Source of the DNA: Devosia chinhatensis | GTDB lineage: Bacteria; Pseudomonadota; Alphaproteobacteria; Rhizobiales; Devosiaceae | Length of the DNA stretch: 64,000 bases | Direction of reading: 5' to 3' | NCBI RefSeq assembly: GCF_000969445.1 | Contig: NZ_JZEY01000054.1 | Span: 620,001 to 684,000, forward strand | Shown here: in pieces, positions 51,783 to 61,171 of the stretch | Numbering within the stretch: the first letter of the stretch is position 1 | Layout: each line of letters starts with the position of its first letter | The notes under the pieces: model-generated | What the model was told of the DNA's origin: nothing | The model's input: only the letters and a program-made list of their open reading frames with translations | The model's database searches: none | Position numbers and translations under genes: made by a program

Positions 51783-52844
51783 ATGTCCCACAAGCATCTC
51801 GTCCACGGTCCGCGCCACGCCCTGATCCATGCCATGCCCTGGGTCCTCATGGGCTTGACCATCCTGCTGTTCCTCATTGCCATAGCGGCGGTAAGCGTCG
51901 GCGCGGTGGGCATTGCGCCCGATATCGTCTGGAGCGTCATCCTCAATCATGTGCTTCCCGGCAGCGTGGAACGGACCTGGTCGGCGGGGCGCGACAATAT
52001 CGTGTGGGAGGTGCGCCTGCCGCGCGTCATGCTGGGTGCTATTGTCGGGGCAAGCCTGGCGCTGGTGGGGGCGGCGCTGCAATCGGTGACGCGCAACGCG
52101 CTGGCCGACCCGCACCTGCTCGGCATTTCCTCGGGCGCCGCCTTCGGGGCGATCATCGTGCTCCTGCATACCGGCATGTTTCTCGGCCTCATCACCGTGC
52201 CGCTCTTTGCCTTTGGCGGCGCGCTCCTGGCCACGGCATTGGTCGTGGGCATCGCCAATTTCACCCGCGCCACCGATGCCAGCCGGCTGATCCTGACCGG
52301 TGTCGCCATTTCCTTCGTCATCACCTCGCTGGGGAGCCTCGGCATTTTCCTCGGCGATCCGCGCGCCAGCCATACGGTGATCTTCTGGATGCTGGGCGGG
52401 CTGGGCCTGGCGCAATGGGCGCAGCTGCCCTATCCGCTGCTGGCGCTTGTCGCCTGCGGGATATTCCTCCTCGCCAATGCACGCAATTTCAACGCCATGA
52501 CCCTGGGCGACGAAACCGCGACGACGCTGGGCCTGCCGGCCGAACGGTTCCGCATCGTGGTTTTCGTGATCTGTGCGCTGCTGACCGGGGCGGCGGTGGC
52601 CTTTTCGGGCATTATCTCCTTTGTCGGGCTGATGATCCCCCATCTGGTGCGCATGGCGGTGGGCGGCGATTATAGGCGGGTGCTGCCGCTATCCGCGCTG
52701 GTCGGCGCCATCTTCATTGTCCTGGCCGACATGGTGGCGCGCATCATCATCCCGCCGCTCGACGTGCCCATCGGCATCATCACCGGACTGGTGGGCGGGC
52801 TGTTCTTCATCCTCCTGATGCGGCGCAAGGCCCGGGTCGGCTGA
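51783..52844 (+). CDS. ABC importer permease, FecCD/BtuC family
   Basis: A 353-residue permease with about ten TM helices. Family marks are LPRVMLGAIVGASLALVGAA with LQSVTRNALADPHLLGISSG near residue 100, GDETATTLGLPAERFRIVVF in the coupling region, and FVGLMIPHLVRMAVGGDYR near the end. It completes the riboswitch-controlled importer. The gene order ATPase, binding protein, permease is less usual than binding protein first. Confidence 0.93.
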   Translation: MSHKHLVHGPRHALIHAMPWVLMGLTILLFLIAIAAVSVGAVGIAPDIVWSVILNHVLPGSVERTWSAGRDNIVWEVRLPRVMLGAIVGASLALVGAALQSVTRNALADPHLLGISSGAAFGAIIVLLHTGMFLGLITVPLFAFGGALLATALVVGIANFTRATDASRLILTGVAISFVITSLGSLGIFLGDPRASHTVIFWMLGGLGLAQWAQLPYPLLALVACGIFLLANARNFNAMTLGDETATTLGLPAERFRIVVFVICALLTGAAVAFSGIISFVGLMIPHLVRMAVGGDYRRVLPLSALVGAIFIVLADMVARIIIPPLDVPIGIITGLVGGLFFILLMRRKARVG

Positions 52845-52945
52845 CGCGTCTTTGAGCGTGGGGCTCTTGTCGCGTGCGGCTGGCTGGTGCAAAACGCGCG
52901 CCTAGGCCCCATATGGGGCAGGACAGAGGCTGATCGAGAACCCCC

Positions 52946-53935
52946 TTGCTGGACCGCGCACGCAGATTTTCCGTAGCCCCGATGATGGACTGGACCGACC
53001 GGCATTGCCGCGTGCTCCATCGCCTGCTGACGCGCCATTCGCTGTTGTTCACCGAAATGGTCAATAGCGGCGCCATCGTTCACGGCGATGCCGAGCGGCA
53101 CTTGCGCTTCGATCCGGTCGAGCATCCCATCGCGCTGCAGATCGGCGGGTCGGACCCGGCCGAACTGGCTGAAGCCTGCCGCATCGCCACCGGTTTCGGC
53201 TACGACGAGATCAACCTCAATGTCGGTTGCCCTTCGGACCGCGTGCAGTCCGGCAGGTTCGGCGCCTGCCTCATGGCCGAGCCGGCGCTGGTGGCCAAAT
53301 GCGTGCGCGCCATGCGCGGCGCCACCGACCGCCCGGTGACTGTCAAGTGCCGCATCGGCATCGACGATCAGGACATTGAGGAAAGCCTCGACCGCTTCGC
53401 CGACGCCATGGTCGAGGCCGGGGTCGCTGCGCTCTACGTGCATGCGCGCAAGGCCTGGCTGCAGGGGCTGAGCCCCAAGGAAAACCGCACCATCCCGCCG
53501 CTCGATTATCCGCGCGTCCATCGCCTGCGCCAGCGGCTCGCCCCCTTGCCGGTGATGATCAATGGCGGCATCGAAACGCTTGAGCAGGCCGAAGAGCACC
53601 TGGCGCATGTCGACGGGGTGATGCTGGGGCGCGCCGCCTATCACAACCCCATGCTGATGGCGGAAGTGGATGCGCGCCTCTTCGGCGATGCCCGGGAGAT
53701 TCCTGACCTGTCGGCAATCATGGCGGCCATGGCCGATTATGCCGAAGTCCAATTGGGACAGGGCGTGCGGCTCAACAACATTGCCCGACACATGCTCGGC
53801 CTCGCCAATGGCCGCCCCGGCGCGCGGCTCTTCCGCCAGATCATGAGCGTGGATGCCTGCAAGCGCGATGCCGGTCCGGAGGTGTTCTTCCGCGCGCTGG
53901 ATGTGGTCGAAAACCACCAGTTCGCGGCCGAATAG
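52946..53935 (+). CDS. dusA: tRNA dihydrouridine(20/20a) synthase DusA
   Basis: FMN enzyme that reduces uridines 20/20a in the D-loop of tRNA. It has 329 residues started by TTG 52946; starts further in would cut the conserved FSVAPMMDWTDRHCR. The catalytic Cys lies in NLNVGCPSDRVQSGRFG and FMN contacts in VKCRIGIDD and NGGIETLEQAEEHL. No good Shine-Dalgarno sequence is seen, so the weak TTG start may limit expression. Confidence 0.94.
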   Translation: MLDRARRFSVAPMMDWTDRHCRVLHRLLTRHSLLFTEMVNSGAIVHGDAERHLRFDPVEHPIALQIGGSDPAELAEACRIATGFGYDEINLNVGCPSDRVQSGRFGACLMAEPALVAKCVRAMRGATDRPVTVKCRIGIDDQDIEESLDRFADAMVEAGVAALYVHARKAWLQGLSPKENRTIPPLDYPRVHRLRQRLAPLPVMINGGIETLEQAEEHLAHVDGVMLGRAAYHNPMLMAEVDARLFGDAREIPDLSAIMAAMADYAEVQLGQGVRLNNIARHMLGLANGRPGARLFRQIMSVDACKRDAGPEVFFRALDVVENHQFAAE

Positions 53936-53938
53936 CGC

Positions 53939-54625
53939 CTAATCCACGAGCTCGAGCGAGTTTTGCGTCACCGAATAGCGGCTGAGCGTTTCGAGGAAGG
54001 TCATGCCCAAAAGGCTGGTCTCGAGCGCCCCCGCTTCGGTCACGAAGGCCGTCACGTTGCGTCGCTCGATAGAACCGACGCTGATCGTGTCGAGGCGGAC
54101 GCGGGCAGCCATGCCCCGGCCGTTGGCTGTGGAGACGGGCACGGAATAACGCAGGGCGTCGGTGTCGATCCCGGCCGCTTCGGCATCCGCGATGGTCAGC
54201 ACCACTGCGCTGGCACCGGTATCGAAGATCATGGGCGTCGTGTGGCCGTTGAGCGTCGCCTGAATTTCGAAATGACCGCCGAAGCCGCGCCGGAAGGTGG
54301 CGGTGCCCGAACCGGCATCAACGACCGCCACGCCCGGCTGGATCTCGCCCGCGACGCGACCGACCACGCCCATCAATTCATCCCGATAGGCGTAGCTGAC
54401 CATGGCCACGGCAAAGATGCCGACCCAGAGCAGCAGCCCGCCGATCAGTTCGGAAGCGCGATGACGCCGGGCGAAAAGACCACCGGCGAAGATGATGAGG
54501 ATGATGACGAGCGGGACCAATTGGGCAGTCTGCAGCTGGCTGAGGCCCACAAGGCTCCCCGCATCGGCGCTGATCATCAGGGCAATGCCGACGGCAATGA
54601 GCAGGGCCAGGCCGATGAAGATCAT
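53939..54625 (-). CDS. membrane-anchored retropepsin-like aspartic protease (TIGR02281 type)
   Basis: A 228-residue protein: three N-terminal hydrophobic segments (MIFIGLALLIAVGIALMI; LVPLVIILIIFAGGLFA; LIGGLLLWVGIFAVAMVSYA) and a periplasmic single-domain aspartic protease with catalytic Asp135 in FDTGASAVVLT and the flap/hydrophobic motif SLLGMTFL. As with retropepsins, a dimer would be needed for activity. Substrates are unknown. It is convergent with dusA. Confidence 0.85.
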   Translation of the reverse strand: MIFIGLALLIAVGIALMISADAGSLVGLSQLQTAQLVPLVIILIIFAGGLFARRHRASELIGGLLLWVGIFAVAMVSYAYRDELMGVVGRVAGEIQPGVAVVDAGSGTATFRRGFGGHFEIQATLNGHTTPMIFDTGASAVVLTIADAEAAGIDTDALRYSVPVSTANGRGMAARVRLDTISVGSIERRNVTAFVTEAGALETSLLGMTFLETLSRYSVTQNSLELVD

Positions 54626-54697
54626 GTTGGTCCGGTCCTTCCGCTCCGAATTGGCATCCCTTTCGATAAAGGAAAGCTATACGGCAAATTCAAGGGA

Positions 54698-55600
54698 TCA
54701 CGCCAGGATGAGCAAGGCGCAAAGCGCGGCAACTTCTCCCAGAGCCATGCCCGCGCCGATCAGATCGCCGGTCTGTCCGCCCAAGAGACGCCGGCATATC
54801 CCGGTCCAGGCCAGGACCGTCAGCACCACGGCAAGCAAGGCCGCGACAACGCCCACAAGGCCGCTGACCGGGCCGCCGAGCAGGAAAACCAGCAAACCGG
54901 CCAGAGTTGCTCCGATGGCGAAACGCTTGGTCGACAACGCCCCGGCACTGGCCGATGCGCCGTCCGCCCGCGCCGCCGGCAAGGCCACGGCGAGCCAGAG
55001 GCCGCCCGAGCGCCCCGCCAGGTGTGCCGCTAGCCAGAGGGCGGCTGCCGCAAGGGGATTAATTGCGACGACGCTGCCGAGCGCCGTGACCCGCAGCACG
55101 AGAAAGAGACAAAGGGCCGCCACGCCATAGGTGCCGTGGCGGCTGTCTTTGAGGATTTCGAGCCGCCGCTCCCGCGTATAGCCACCGAACAGCCCATCCG
55201 CCGCATCGGCCAAGGCATCCTCCATCATGCCGCCGCCGACGATCACCATGGCGGCGACGGAGAGAGCTGCAGCAAAATAGGGGGGAAGACCGAGCCAGGC
55301 ACCGCCCATGAGCAGGGCCAGGGGAACGAGGCTCATCAGAGTGGCAGCGAAGGGCAGGGCCATGGCGATGCGCCCAAGATCGGGCTTTTCATGTGGACGC
55401 TCGCCGGTGGGCAGGCGCGAGAAGAAGCGCAGGGCCATGACAATGTCGTCCACGAGGCCCTTGCCTTCGGCGCGCGGCTCGGGACGATAATCGTCACGCA
55501 CGGCCGGATCGATGCCATCGGGTTCGCCTGCCTCGGGCGCGTCGCGCGTCAATTGCAATTGGCTCCATAATGGGCAACAAGGTCGCGCCTTCCCTACCAT
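54698..55600 (-). CDS. cobS: adenosylcobinamide-GDP ribazoletransferase (CobS/CobV)
   Basis: Last step of cobalamin assembly, in the membrane: joins adenosylcobinamide-GDP to alpha-ribazole. The family core starts at DDIVMALRFFSRLPTG. It is multi-TM (LPFAATLMSLVPLALLMGGA and others) with the metal-binding segment EDALADAADGLFGG and RHGTYGV. ATG 55600 gives 300 residues, about 50 more than usual; GTG 55453 gives the family length and is a good alternative. It faces divergently from cobT. Confidence 0.9.
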   Translation of the reverse strand: MVGKARPCCPLWSQLQLTRDAPEAGEPDGIDPAVRDDYRPEPRAEGKGLVDDIVMALRFFSRLPTGERPHEKPDLGRIAMALPFAATLMSLVPLALLMGGAWLGLPPYFAAALSVAAMVIVGGGMMEDALADAADGLFGGYTRERRLEILKDSRHGTYGVAALCLFLVLRVTALGSVVAINPLAAAALWLAAHLAGRSGGLWLAVALPAARADGASASAGALSTKRFAIGATLAGLLVFLLGGPVSGLVGVVAALLAVVLTVLAWTGICRRLLGGQTGDLIGAGMALGEVAALCALLILA

Positions 55601-55617
55601 AGCATGCCGGATTTGCC

Positions 55618-56640
55618 ATGCCCGCTCTGAACCCCGCCTTTGCCGATCTCGTCGAACTGCTTGTCGCCGTCCCCGATGGTGACGAGGCGGCTGTTGCCGC
55701 CGTGCGGCAGCGGGACGCCCAATTGACCAAGCCGGCCGGGTCGCTGGGCCGGATGGAAGAACTGGTCGAGTTCCTTGCCCGCTGGCAGCACCGTTCCAAG
55801 CCCCGCCTGGGCAATCCGATGGTGACGATCTTTGCGGGAAACCATGGCGTGACCGATCAGGGCGTTTCGGCCTTTCCCCGTGAGGTGACCGCGCAGATGG
55901 TGGCCAATTTTACCAATGGCGGGGCGGCCATCTCGCAGATCTGCGCCTTGCACGAGATCAACCTGCGCGTCTTCGAACTGGCGCTCGAATTGCCCACCGG
56001 CGACATCACCCAGGAGGCCGCGCTCGACGACCAGATGTGCGCCGCCACCATCGCCTATGGCATGGAAGCGGTGGCCGGCAAGCCGGACCTGATCTGCATC
56101 GGGGAGATGGGCATCGGCAATACCACCATCGCGGCCGCCCTTTATGCCGCCCTTTATGGCGGGACGGGGGCCGATTGGGTCGGTCGCGGCACGGGAATTG
56201 ACGATGCCGGACTGACGCGCAAGGCCGATGCGGTGGATCGGGCCCTGGCGCGCCATGCCGGCGAACTGGACCATCCCTTGGCGATCCTGGCGCGTCTGGG
56301 GGGCCGAGAAATCGCCGCCATGCTCGGCGCACTCCTTGCAGCCCGGCACCAGAAAGTGCCCGTCATCATCGACGGTTATGTCGCAACGGCCGCCGCCGCC
56401 ATCGCGCATGCGGTCAATCCCGCTGCCATCAACCATTGCCTCTTCGCCCATGTTTCGGCTGAAGGCGCCCATGCCGACGTGCTGGCCCGGATGGGCCAGA
56501 CTGGTCTGCTCGACCTGGGCATGCGGCTGGGTGAAGGCACTGGTGCGGCCCTGGCTGCGGTGATGGCCAAGACGGCGCTGCACCTGCACGACAACATGGC
56601 GACCTTCGAGAGCGCGGCGGTCAGCGGCAAGGCCGAGTGA
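55618..56640 (+). CDS. cobT: nicotinate-nucleotide--dimethylbenzimidazole phosphoribosyltransferase (CobT/CobU)
   Basis: Activates dimethylbenzimidazole to alpha-ribazole phosphate for the lower ligand of B12. It has 340 residues: early KPAGSLGRMEELVEFLARWQ, TIFAGNHGVTDQGVSAFP, CIGEMGIGNTTIAAALYAAL, and the C-terminal catalytic Glu306 in MRLGEGTGAAL. It starts 17 bp from the longest cobS frame, so a shared promoter region must lie inside the possible cobS N-terminus. Confidence 0.96.
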   Translation: MPALNPAFADLVELLVAVPDGDEAAVAAVRQRDAQLTKPAGSLGRMEELVEFLARWQHRSKPRLGNPMVTIFAGNHGVTDQGVSAFPREVTAQMVANFTNGGAAISQICALHEINLRVFELALELPTGDITQEAALDDQMCAATIAYGMEAVAGKPDLICIGEMGIGNTTIAAALYAALYGGTGADWVGRGTGIDDAGLTRKADAVDRALARHAGELDHPLAILARLGGREIAAMLGALLAARHQKVPVIIDGYVATAAAAIAHAVNPAAINHCLFAHVSAEGAHADVLARMGQTGLLDLGMRLGEGTGAALAAVMAKTALHLHDNMATFESAAVSGKAE

Positions 56641-57309
56641 TCAGCGCCGGGCGCGGGGCGCAAAGCCTTCTGCCGAGGGCACGACGGCGAGGAGATTGAC
56701 GCCCATATTGGTCTGGAACCGGGCGACCGAGGCCGCGGCCAGCCGATTGAGCGCATCGACGTCCCGAGCCGCAACGGCCTGGTTGAGCGCGGCGTGCTCG
56801 AGCAGGAAGTTGAGGATATAGTTCTCGGCCAATTGCTGGCGCTGCAGGTCGCCCATGCCGCGGAAATTACTGTCTGCGGCGAAGGCGGCGCGCAATTGCC
56901 GCTGCACCGGGGCGTTGTCGATCTGCGCCGCATAGGCGCCATTGGCGGTGATCCAGTTGAGCACCCAATAGGCTGTCAGGGCATCGGCGACATTGTTGGG
57001 CGACAAGCCCTGTTCGGCCACCAGTTCCTGCCAGATTTCGACTGGAGAGCGCTCGGCAAAGGCGGCAGCCAGGGAATCGCGCGCCGCAATTCCCGCCGAC
57101 CAGCGCAACTGATCGAGAAACTCGCGCTGCACGCGCGAAGCCACGGTGGGGGAGGGGCGATAGCCGGTATCGAAGCTGGCCGCAGGGCTGGTTTCGGGCA
57201 CCGGTGCCACGCTCATCGGCGCGGGCGCCTCCTGGGCGACGACCGGGGAGGCGAGCAAGAGGACGGCGAGGGCAGGGGCAAGAGCGCGACGCAGGCAAGA
57301 TGTGTTCAT
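56641..57309 (-). CDS. periplasmic DUF6683 family protein
   Basis: A 222-residue exported protein. Signal peptide RRALAPALAVLLLASPVVAQ, then a Pro-rich spacer, and a helical domain with TVASRVQREFLDQLRWSAG, GLSPNNVADALTAYWVLNWI and a final FQTNMGVNLLAVVPSAEGF. This arrangement matches the DUF6683 family, whose function is unknown. It abuts cobT tail to tail without a gap. A signal peptide and no lipobox suggest a soluble periplasmic protein. Confidence 0.72.
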   Translation of the reverse strand: MNTSCLRRALAPALAVLLLASPVVAQEAPAPMSVAPVPETSPAASFDTGYRPSPTVASRVQREFLDQLRWSAGIAARDSLAAAFAERSPVEIWQELVAEQGLSPNNVADALTAYWVLNWITANGAYAAQIDNAPVQRQLRAAFAADSNFRGMGDLQRQQLAENYILNFLLEHAALNQAVAARDVDALNRLAAASVARFQTNMGVNLLAVVPSAEGFAPRARR

Positions 57310-57379
57310 GTCGGCATCCCTCCAGTCAATCTGGGCTTAATTGCGGACGGCCCGGCAACGGCGACGGTGATGCGGCCGA

Positions 57380-58906
57380 TCAGCCGGCTTCCGAATAGAT
57401 TTCCAGCCGGTTGCGTTTTTCGACGACCGGCGCCAGCGCATCCATCACCCGGGCGCGGGGGAAGGTGGCAAAGACCTCGGTGCCGAAGCGCAGCTTGGAG
57501 TAAAGGTCGAACCGGCCCTGATGCAGGTCCATGATCTTCTGCACGATGGGCAGGCCCAGGCCTGCGCCCTGTTCGGCCGTTTTCTGGGCCAGCGAGCCCT
57601 GCCCGAAGGAGGAGAGCACCGTCTCGATCTCGTTCTGGGGAATGCCGGGGCCGTTGTCCTTGACCGAAATCATCTGGCCGCCATCGCGGCTGCGCTGCAC
57701 CACGAGGGTGACCTTGCCCTGCTGCGGGGTGAACTTGATGGCATTGGACAGAAGGTTCAGCATCACCTGGCGGATGGCGCGCTCGTCGCCCCACAGCTTG
57801 GGCAGGTGATCGCCATAGCTGAAGACCAGCTCGATCCCCTTGGACTTGGCGCGCAATTCCATCATGCGGCGGCAATCCTCGGCGATGTCGACCAGCGAAA
57901 CGGCTTCCTCGTTCAACTCGTACTTGCCCGCCTCGATGCGGCTGAGATCGAGAAGCTCGTTGATGAGGTTGAGCAGGTGCTGGCCGCTGGAATGAATGTC
58001 GCCGGCATATTCCTTGTATTGCGGCACCTGATGGGCACCGAGCAGCTCTGATTTCAGCACTTCGGAAAAGCCGATAATGGCATTGAGCGGAGTGCGCAGT
58101 TCGTGGCTCATCGTGGCGAGGAACTGGCTCTTGGCGATATTGGCCTGCTCGGCGTGGCGACGGGCCTCGTCGGACATATTGCGCGCTTCCTCCAGCTCAT
58201 AGATCAGCGTGTCCTTTTCGGACTGGTGCGTGATGGTCTCGAGCTCGGAGCCATGCAGCTGGCGGGCAAGAAAGAGGAAAAAGATCTCGCCGCAGATGGT
58301 GACGGCAGCCAGCGTGTAATTGAGCGTGCCGCCCAGCGCGATCAGCGCGGCCGATACGCTCATCGTCACCGGCAGGGTGCTGACCAGCGTGGCGGGCGGC
58401 AGGGTATGGGTGGCGATGGCATTGCTGGCAATGCCCACCAGGGCCATGGCGAACATGACCGGCGCGAGGTCCGCCGGCTCGGCAAAGAGACTGAACAGGG
58501 CCAGCAGCGACAAGGCGATGCCGCTGACGGTTTCAGCGGCGACAAAAGATGTGGTCCAGCGCCCGGCATTGAACTTGGTGGGGTCGGCCAGGGTGAAGCG
58601 TCGCGCCAGATGGACGACGATCAGCAGGCTGGCGATGACCAGCCCCGCCCAGAGCGCTGCGATGGTGACAGGCACCCACAGGCTGGCAACGATGGCCAGG
58701 ATGCTGACAATGGCTGCCATCGGCAGGGCTGCGCCCACGCGGGCAGCGGCATAGTCCTGCATCAGTTCGAAATCGAAATCGGCGCGCGTGCCGGAACTGG
58801 AGGTAAGGCGCTGGCGCGCTTCGCTGACCGCCTTCTGGGCGTTGCGCTTGCCGTCGACGCCCATAGGCGCGCGACTATCAGCTTCGCTGATCGACTGGGA
58901 CGGCAT
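57380..58906 (-). CDS. PdhS/PleC-type membrane sensor histidine kinase
   Basis: A 508-residue kinase. Six to seven hydrophobic helices lie in ~60-215 in place of a periplasmic sensor domain, then a coiled coil, His268 in FLATMSHELRTPLNAIIGFS, N-box MLNLLSNAIKF, and G boxes DNGPGIPQNEIE and GAGLGLPI. The long F/P-box region and GFSEVL resemble the PdhS/PleC/DivJ group of cell-cycle kinases. No adjacent response regulator. Signal type is unknown; many membrane helices suggest a membrane-embedded cue. Confidence 0.88.
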   Translation of the reverse strand: MPSQSISEADSRAPMGVDGKRNAQKAVSEARQRLTSSSGTRADFDFELMQDYAAARVGAALPMAAIVSILAIVASLWVPVTIAALWAGLVIASLLIVVHLARRFTLADPTKFNAGRWTTSFVAAETVSGIALSLLALFSLFAEPADLAPVMFAMALVGIASNAIATHTLPPATLVSTLPVTMSVSAALIALGGTLNYTLAAVTICGEIFFLFLARQLHGSELETITHQSEKDTLIYELEEARNMSDEARRHAEQANIAKSQFLATMSHELRTPLNAIIGFSEVLKSELLGAHQVPQYKEYAGDIHSSGQHLLNLINELLDLSRIEAGKYELNEEAVSLVDIAEDCRRMMELRAKSKGIELVFSYGDHLPKLWGDERAIRQVMLNLLSNAIKFTPQQGKVTLVVQRSRDGGQMISVKDNGPGIPQNEIETVLSSFGQGSLAQKTAEQGAGLGLPIVQKIMDLHQGRFDLYSKLRFGTEVFATFPRARVMDALAPVVEKRNRLEIYSEAG

Positions 58907-59182
58907 GAACTCTTACTCGTTACTCAACTGAGCGAACCAAAACGCGTTCGCGGTACTGGCCTGGCAGATTAGGGGCGGGTGGTTAACAGGCGGTGAAATC
59001 GAGACCGCCCATGCTCAGCCCGCCTGCGACGAGACGGACCGCTCTGGGTTAACAAAGTCTTCCAATCTCGCTCGGGATCGGCCGCGCAATTTTATTGCGC
59101 CAAAAGGGCAGGTGTGGCACTCATTTGGACGCCTGGGCCGGGTCGAAAGGGCATAGGCGCAATCTGATTTCCCGAGGGTAAT

Positions 59183-59668
59183 ATGGCATTGGACAAGATC
59201 GACCGGAAAATCCTGTCGCTTCTGCAAAAAGACGCGACCATGCCGGTGGCCGAGATCGGCCGCAAGGTAGGGCTTTCCACCACCCCCTGCTGGCGCCGCA
59301 TCCAGAAGATGGAAGAAGACGGCGTCATCCAGCGACGCGTGGCGGTGCTCGACCCGGCCAAGGTCAATGTCGGGGTCACCGTCTTCGTGTCGGTCAAGAC
59401 CAATGAGCACAACGAAGCCTGGATGCGCAAATTCGCTGGCGTGGTCGATGAATTCCCCGAAGTGGTGGAATTCTACCGCATGAGCGGAGACGTCGATTAC
59501 CTGATGCGCGTGGTCGTGCCCGACATCGGGGCTTATGACACGTTCTACAAGCGCCTGATCAGCAAGATCAACCTGACCGATGTCAGCTCGGCCTTCGCCA
59601 TGGGGCAGATCAAGTACACGACGGCGCTGCCGCTGGACTTCGCGATCATCAGCGACGAAGACAAGTAA
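59183..59668 (+). CDS. Lrp/AsnC-family transcriptional regulator
   Basis: A 161-residue regulator: a helix-turn-helix (KIDRKILSLLQKDATMPVAE, VGLSTTPCWRRIQKMEEDGV) and an RAM effector domain (VGVTVFVSVKTNEHNEAW, EVVEFYRMSGDVDYLMRVVV). It is most like Lrp-type regulators of amino-acid metabolism. The next gene begins 1 bp after its stop, so they are surely co-translated or co-transcribed. Confidence 0.93.
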   Translation: MALDKIDRKILSLLQKDATMPVAEIGRKVGLSTTPCWRRIQKMEEDGVIQRRVAVLDPAKVNVGVTVFVSVKTNEHNEAWMRKFAGVVDEFPEVVEFYRMSGDVDYLMRVVVPDIGAYDTFYKRLISKINLTDVSSAFAMGQIKYTTALPLDFAIISDEDK

Positions 59669-59669
59669 C

Positions 59670-60071
59670 GTGCTGGTCGGGTTCGAGCATATCGGCACCA
59701 CGACTGGCGACATGGATGCCAGCATTGCCTTTTACTGCGATCTGCTGGGGCTGAAATTGCGGCTGCGTAAAAAGAACGACACGGCCGAAGTCGCTTTCCT
59801 CGATGCCGGCGGCGGCATGCTGGAAATCGTCGCGCCCAATGGCGGGGCAGGGCGGTTCCGGGATGTGCCGATGAGCGAAGCGGGCATGCGCCACCTGACG
59901 CTAGCCTATGACAATGTCGACGCCGTGGTCGAGATGCTGGACGCCAAGGGCGTCGAGATCGTCGAGCGGCCGCGCAATGCGCATAATACCGAAATGGTGC
60001 AGCGGGTCGCCTTTATCCGCGATCCCGATGGCATCCTTGTCGAGCTGGTGGAGCGCACGCCCGGCCGCTAG
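59670..60071 (+). CDS. VOC (glyoxalase/epimerase-like) metalloprotein
   Basis: A 133-residue VOC fold started by GTG 59670, one base after the regulator's stop. The first half has [20 protein letters not shown] (His metal ligand in FEHIG), then [16 protein letters not shown] (Glu). The second half has [19 protein letters not shown] (His) and [13 protein letters not shown] (Glu). All four usual metal ligands are present. It could be a glyoxalase, epimerase or resistance protein; the substrate is unknown. It overlaps the opposed moaA stop by 4 bp. Confidence 0.85.
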   Translation: MLVGFEHIGTTTGDMDASIAFYCDLLGLKLRLRKKNDTAEVAFLDAGGGMLEIVAPNGGAGRFRDVPMSEAGMRHLTLAYDNVDAVVEMLDAKGVEIVERPRNAHNTEMVQRVAFIRDPDGILVELVERTPGR

Positions 60072-61078
60072 CCGCCCGTCACGCTCATGTGCCGCGCGAC
60101 GGCTGGCTCGGGGCGGGTCCGGTCCAGCGCGAAATCGTGGCCCTTGGGCTTGATGTGCATGGCATGGTCGAGCGCTGCATCCAGCGCCTCAGGGCCGCCT
60201 TCGCGCCAGGCCGCGCGCAGGTCCACCTGGTCTTCCTGGCCCAGGCACAGGAACAACTGGCCGGTCGCGGTCAGGCGCACGCGATTGCAGCTTTCGCAGA
60301 AATTGTGGCTCATCGGGGTGATGAAGCCGAGAACACCGCCGGTTTCGGCGACATGCACATAGCGCGCCGGGCCACCGGTCCTCTGGTCGAGCCGCGTGAG
60401 CGTATAGCGGCGGGACAGCTGCTCGTGCAGTTCCCGCAAGGGCAGATAGGTATCGACGCGGTCAAGGCCCACTTCGCCCAGGGGCATGCCTTCGATCAGC
60501 GTCAGGCCCATGCCGCGCCCATGCGCAAAGGCCATCATTGGCTCGATTTCATCCTCGTTGACGCCGCGCATGGCCACCATGTTGATCTTGATGGCGAGGC
60601 CCGCATCCTGCGCTGCCGCGATGCCGGCCAGCACATCTTCCAGCCGGCCGCGTCGGGTGATCGCGGCGAAGCGTTCGGGGTCGAGCGTGTCCATGGAGAC
60701 GTTGATGCGCCGTACGCCCGCAGCGGCAAGGCCCTTTGCATGCTTGGCGAGCTGGCTGCCATTGGTGGTGAGGGTCAGCTCGTCGAGACCGTGACCGAGC
60801 CGATTACCCAGGCTGGCAATGAGGTCAGCAATGTCCCGCCGCACCAGCGGTTCGCCACCGGTCAGGCGGATCTTGGTGGTGCCCCGGGCGATAAAGGCGT
60901 CAGCAATGGCCTCGATTTCCTCGAAGCGCAGCACGTCCTTGCGTGGCAGGAACGTCATGTCCTCGGCCATGCAATAGACGCAGCGGAAATCGCAGCGATC
61001 CGTGACCGAAATGCGCAGATAGGAAATGCGCCGCCCGAAGCGGTCGATCAGTGGATGTGTGGACACGGGATCAGTCAT
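60068..61078 (-). CDS. moaA: GTP 3',8-cyclase MoaA
   Basis: Radical-SAM enzyme starting molybdenum cofactor synthesis. It has 336 residues: N-terminal [4Fe-4S] Cys29, Cys33 and Cys36 in [15 protein letters not shown] site [11 protein letters not shown]; a second cluster in [14 protein letters not shown] with a further Cys in LFLCLG. The protein ends in the double Gly (SVTGG) that the enzyme needs, so it is complete. Other moa genes are not in the window. Confidence 0.97.
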   Translation of the reverse strand: MTDPVSTHPLIDRFGRRISYLRISVTDRCDFRCVYCMAEDMTFLPRKDVLRFEEIEAIADAFIARGTTKIRLTGGEPLVRRDIADLIASLGNRLGHGLDELTLTTNGSQLAKHAKGLAAAGVRRINVSMDTLDPERFAAITRRGRLEDVLAGIAAAQDAGLAIKINMVAMRGVNEDEIEPMMAFAHGRGMGLTLIEGMPLGEVGLDRVDTYLPLRELHEQLSRRYTLTRLDQRTGGPARYVHVAETGGVLGFITPMSHNFCESCNRVRLTATGQLFLCLGQEDQVDLRAAWREGGPEALDAALDHAMHIKPKGHDFALDRTRPEPAVARHMSVTGG

Positions 61079-61123
61079 GGCCTGAACCTAAACGCGGCAG
61101 GCGGCAATGCAAGGGCGGCAAAC

Positions 61124-61151
61124 GAAAAAGGCCGCCCCGAAGGACGGCCTT
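61124..61151 (-). terminator. rho-independent terminator of the L,D-transpeptidase gene
   Basis: Read on the minus strand, AAGGCCGTCC pairs with GGCGGCCTT across a short loop (mismatch near the tip), followed by TTTTTCG (61124-61129). It ends the L,D-transpeptidase transcript before moaA. Confidence 0.8.
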
Positions 61152-61171
61152 GATGGAGGCATCGAACGCGG

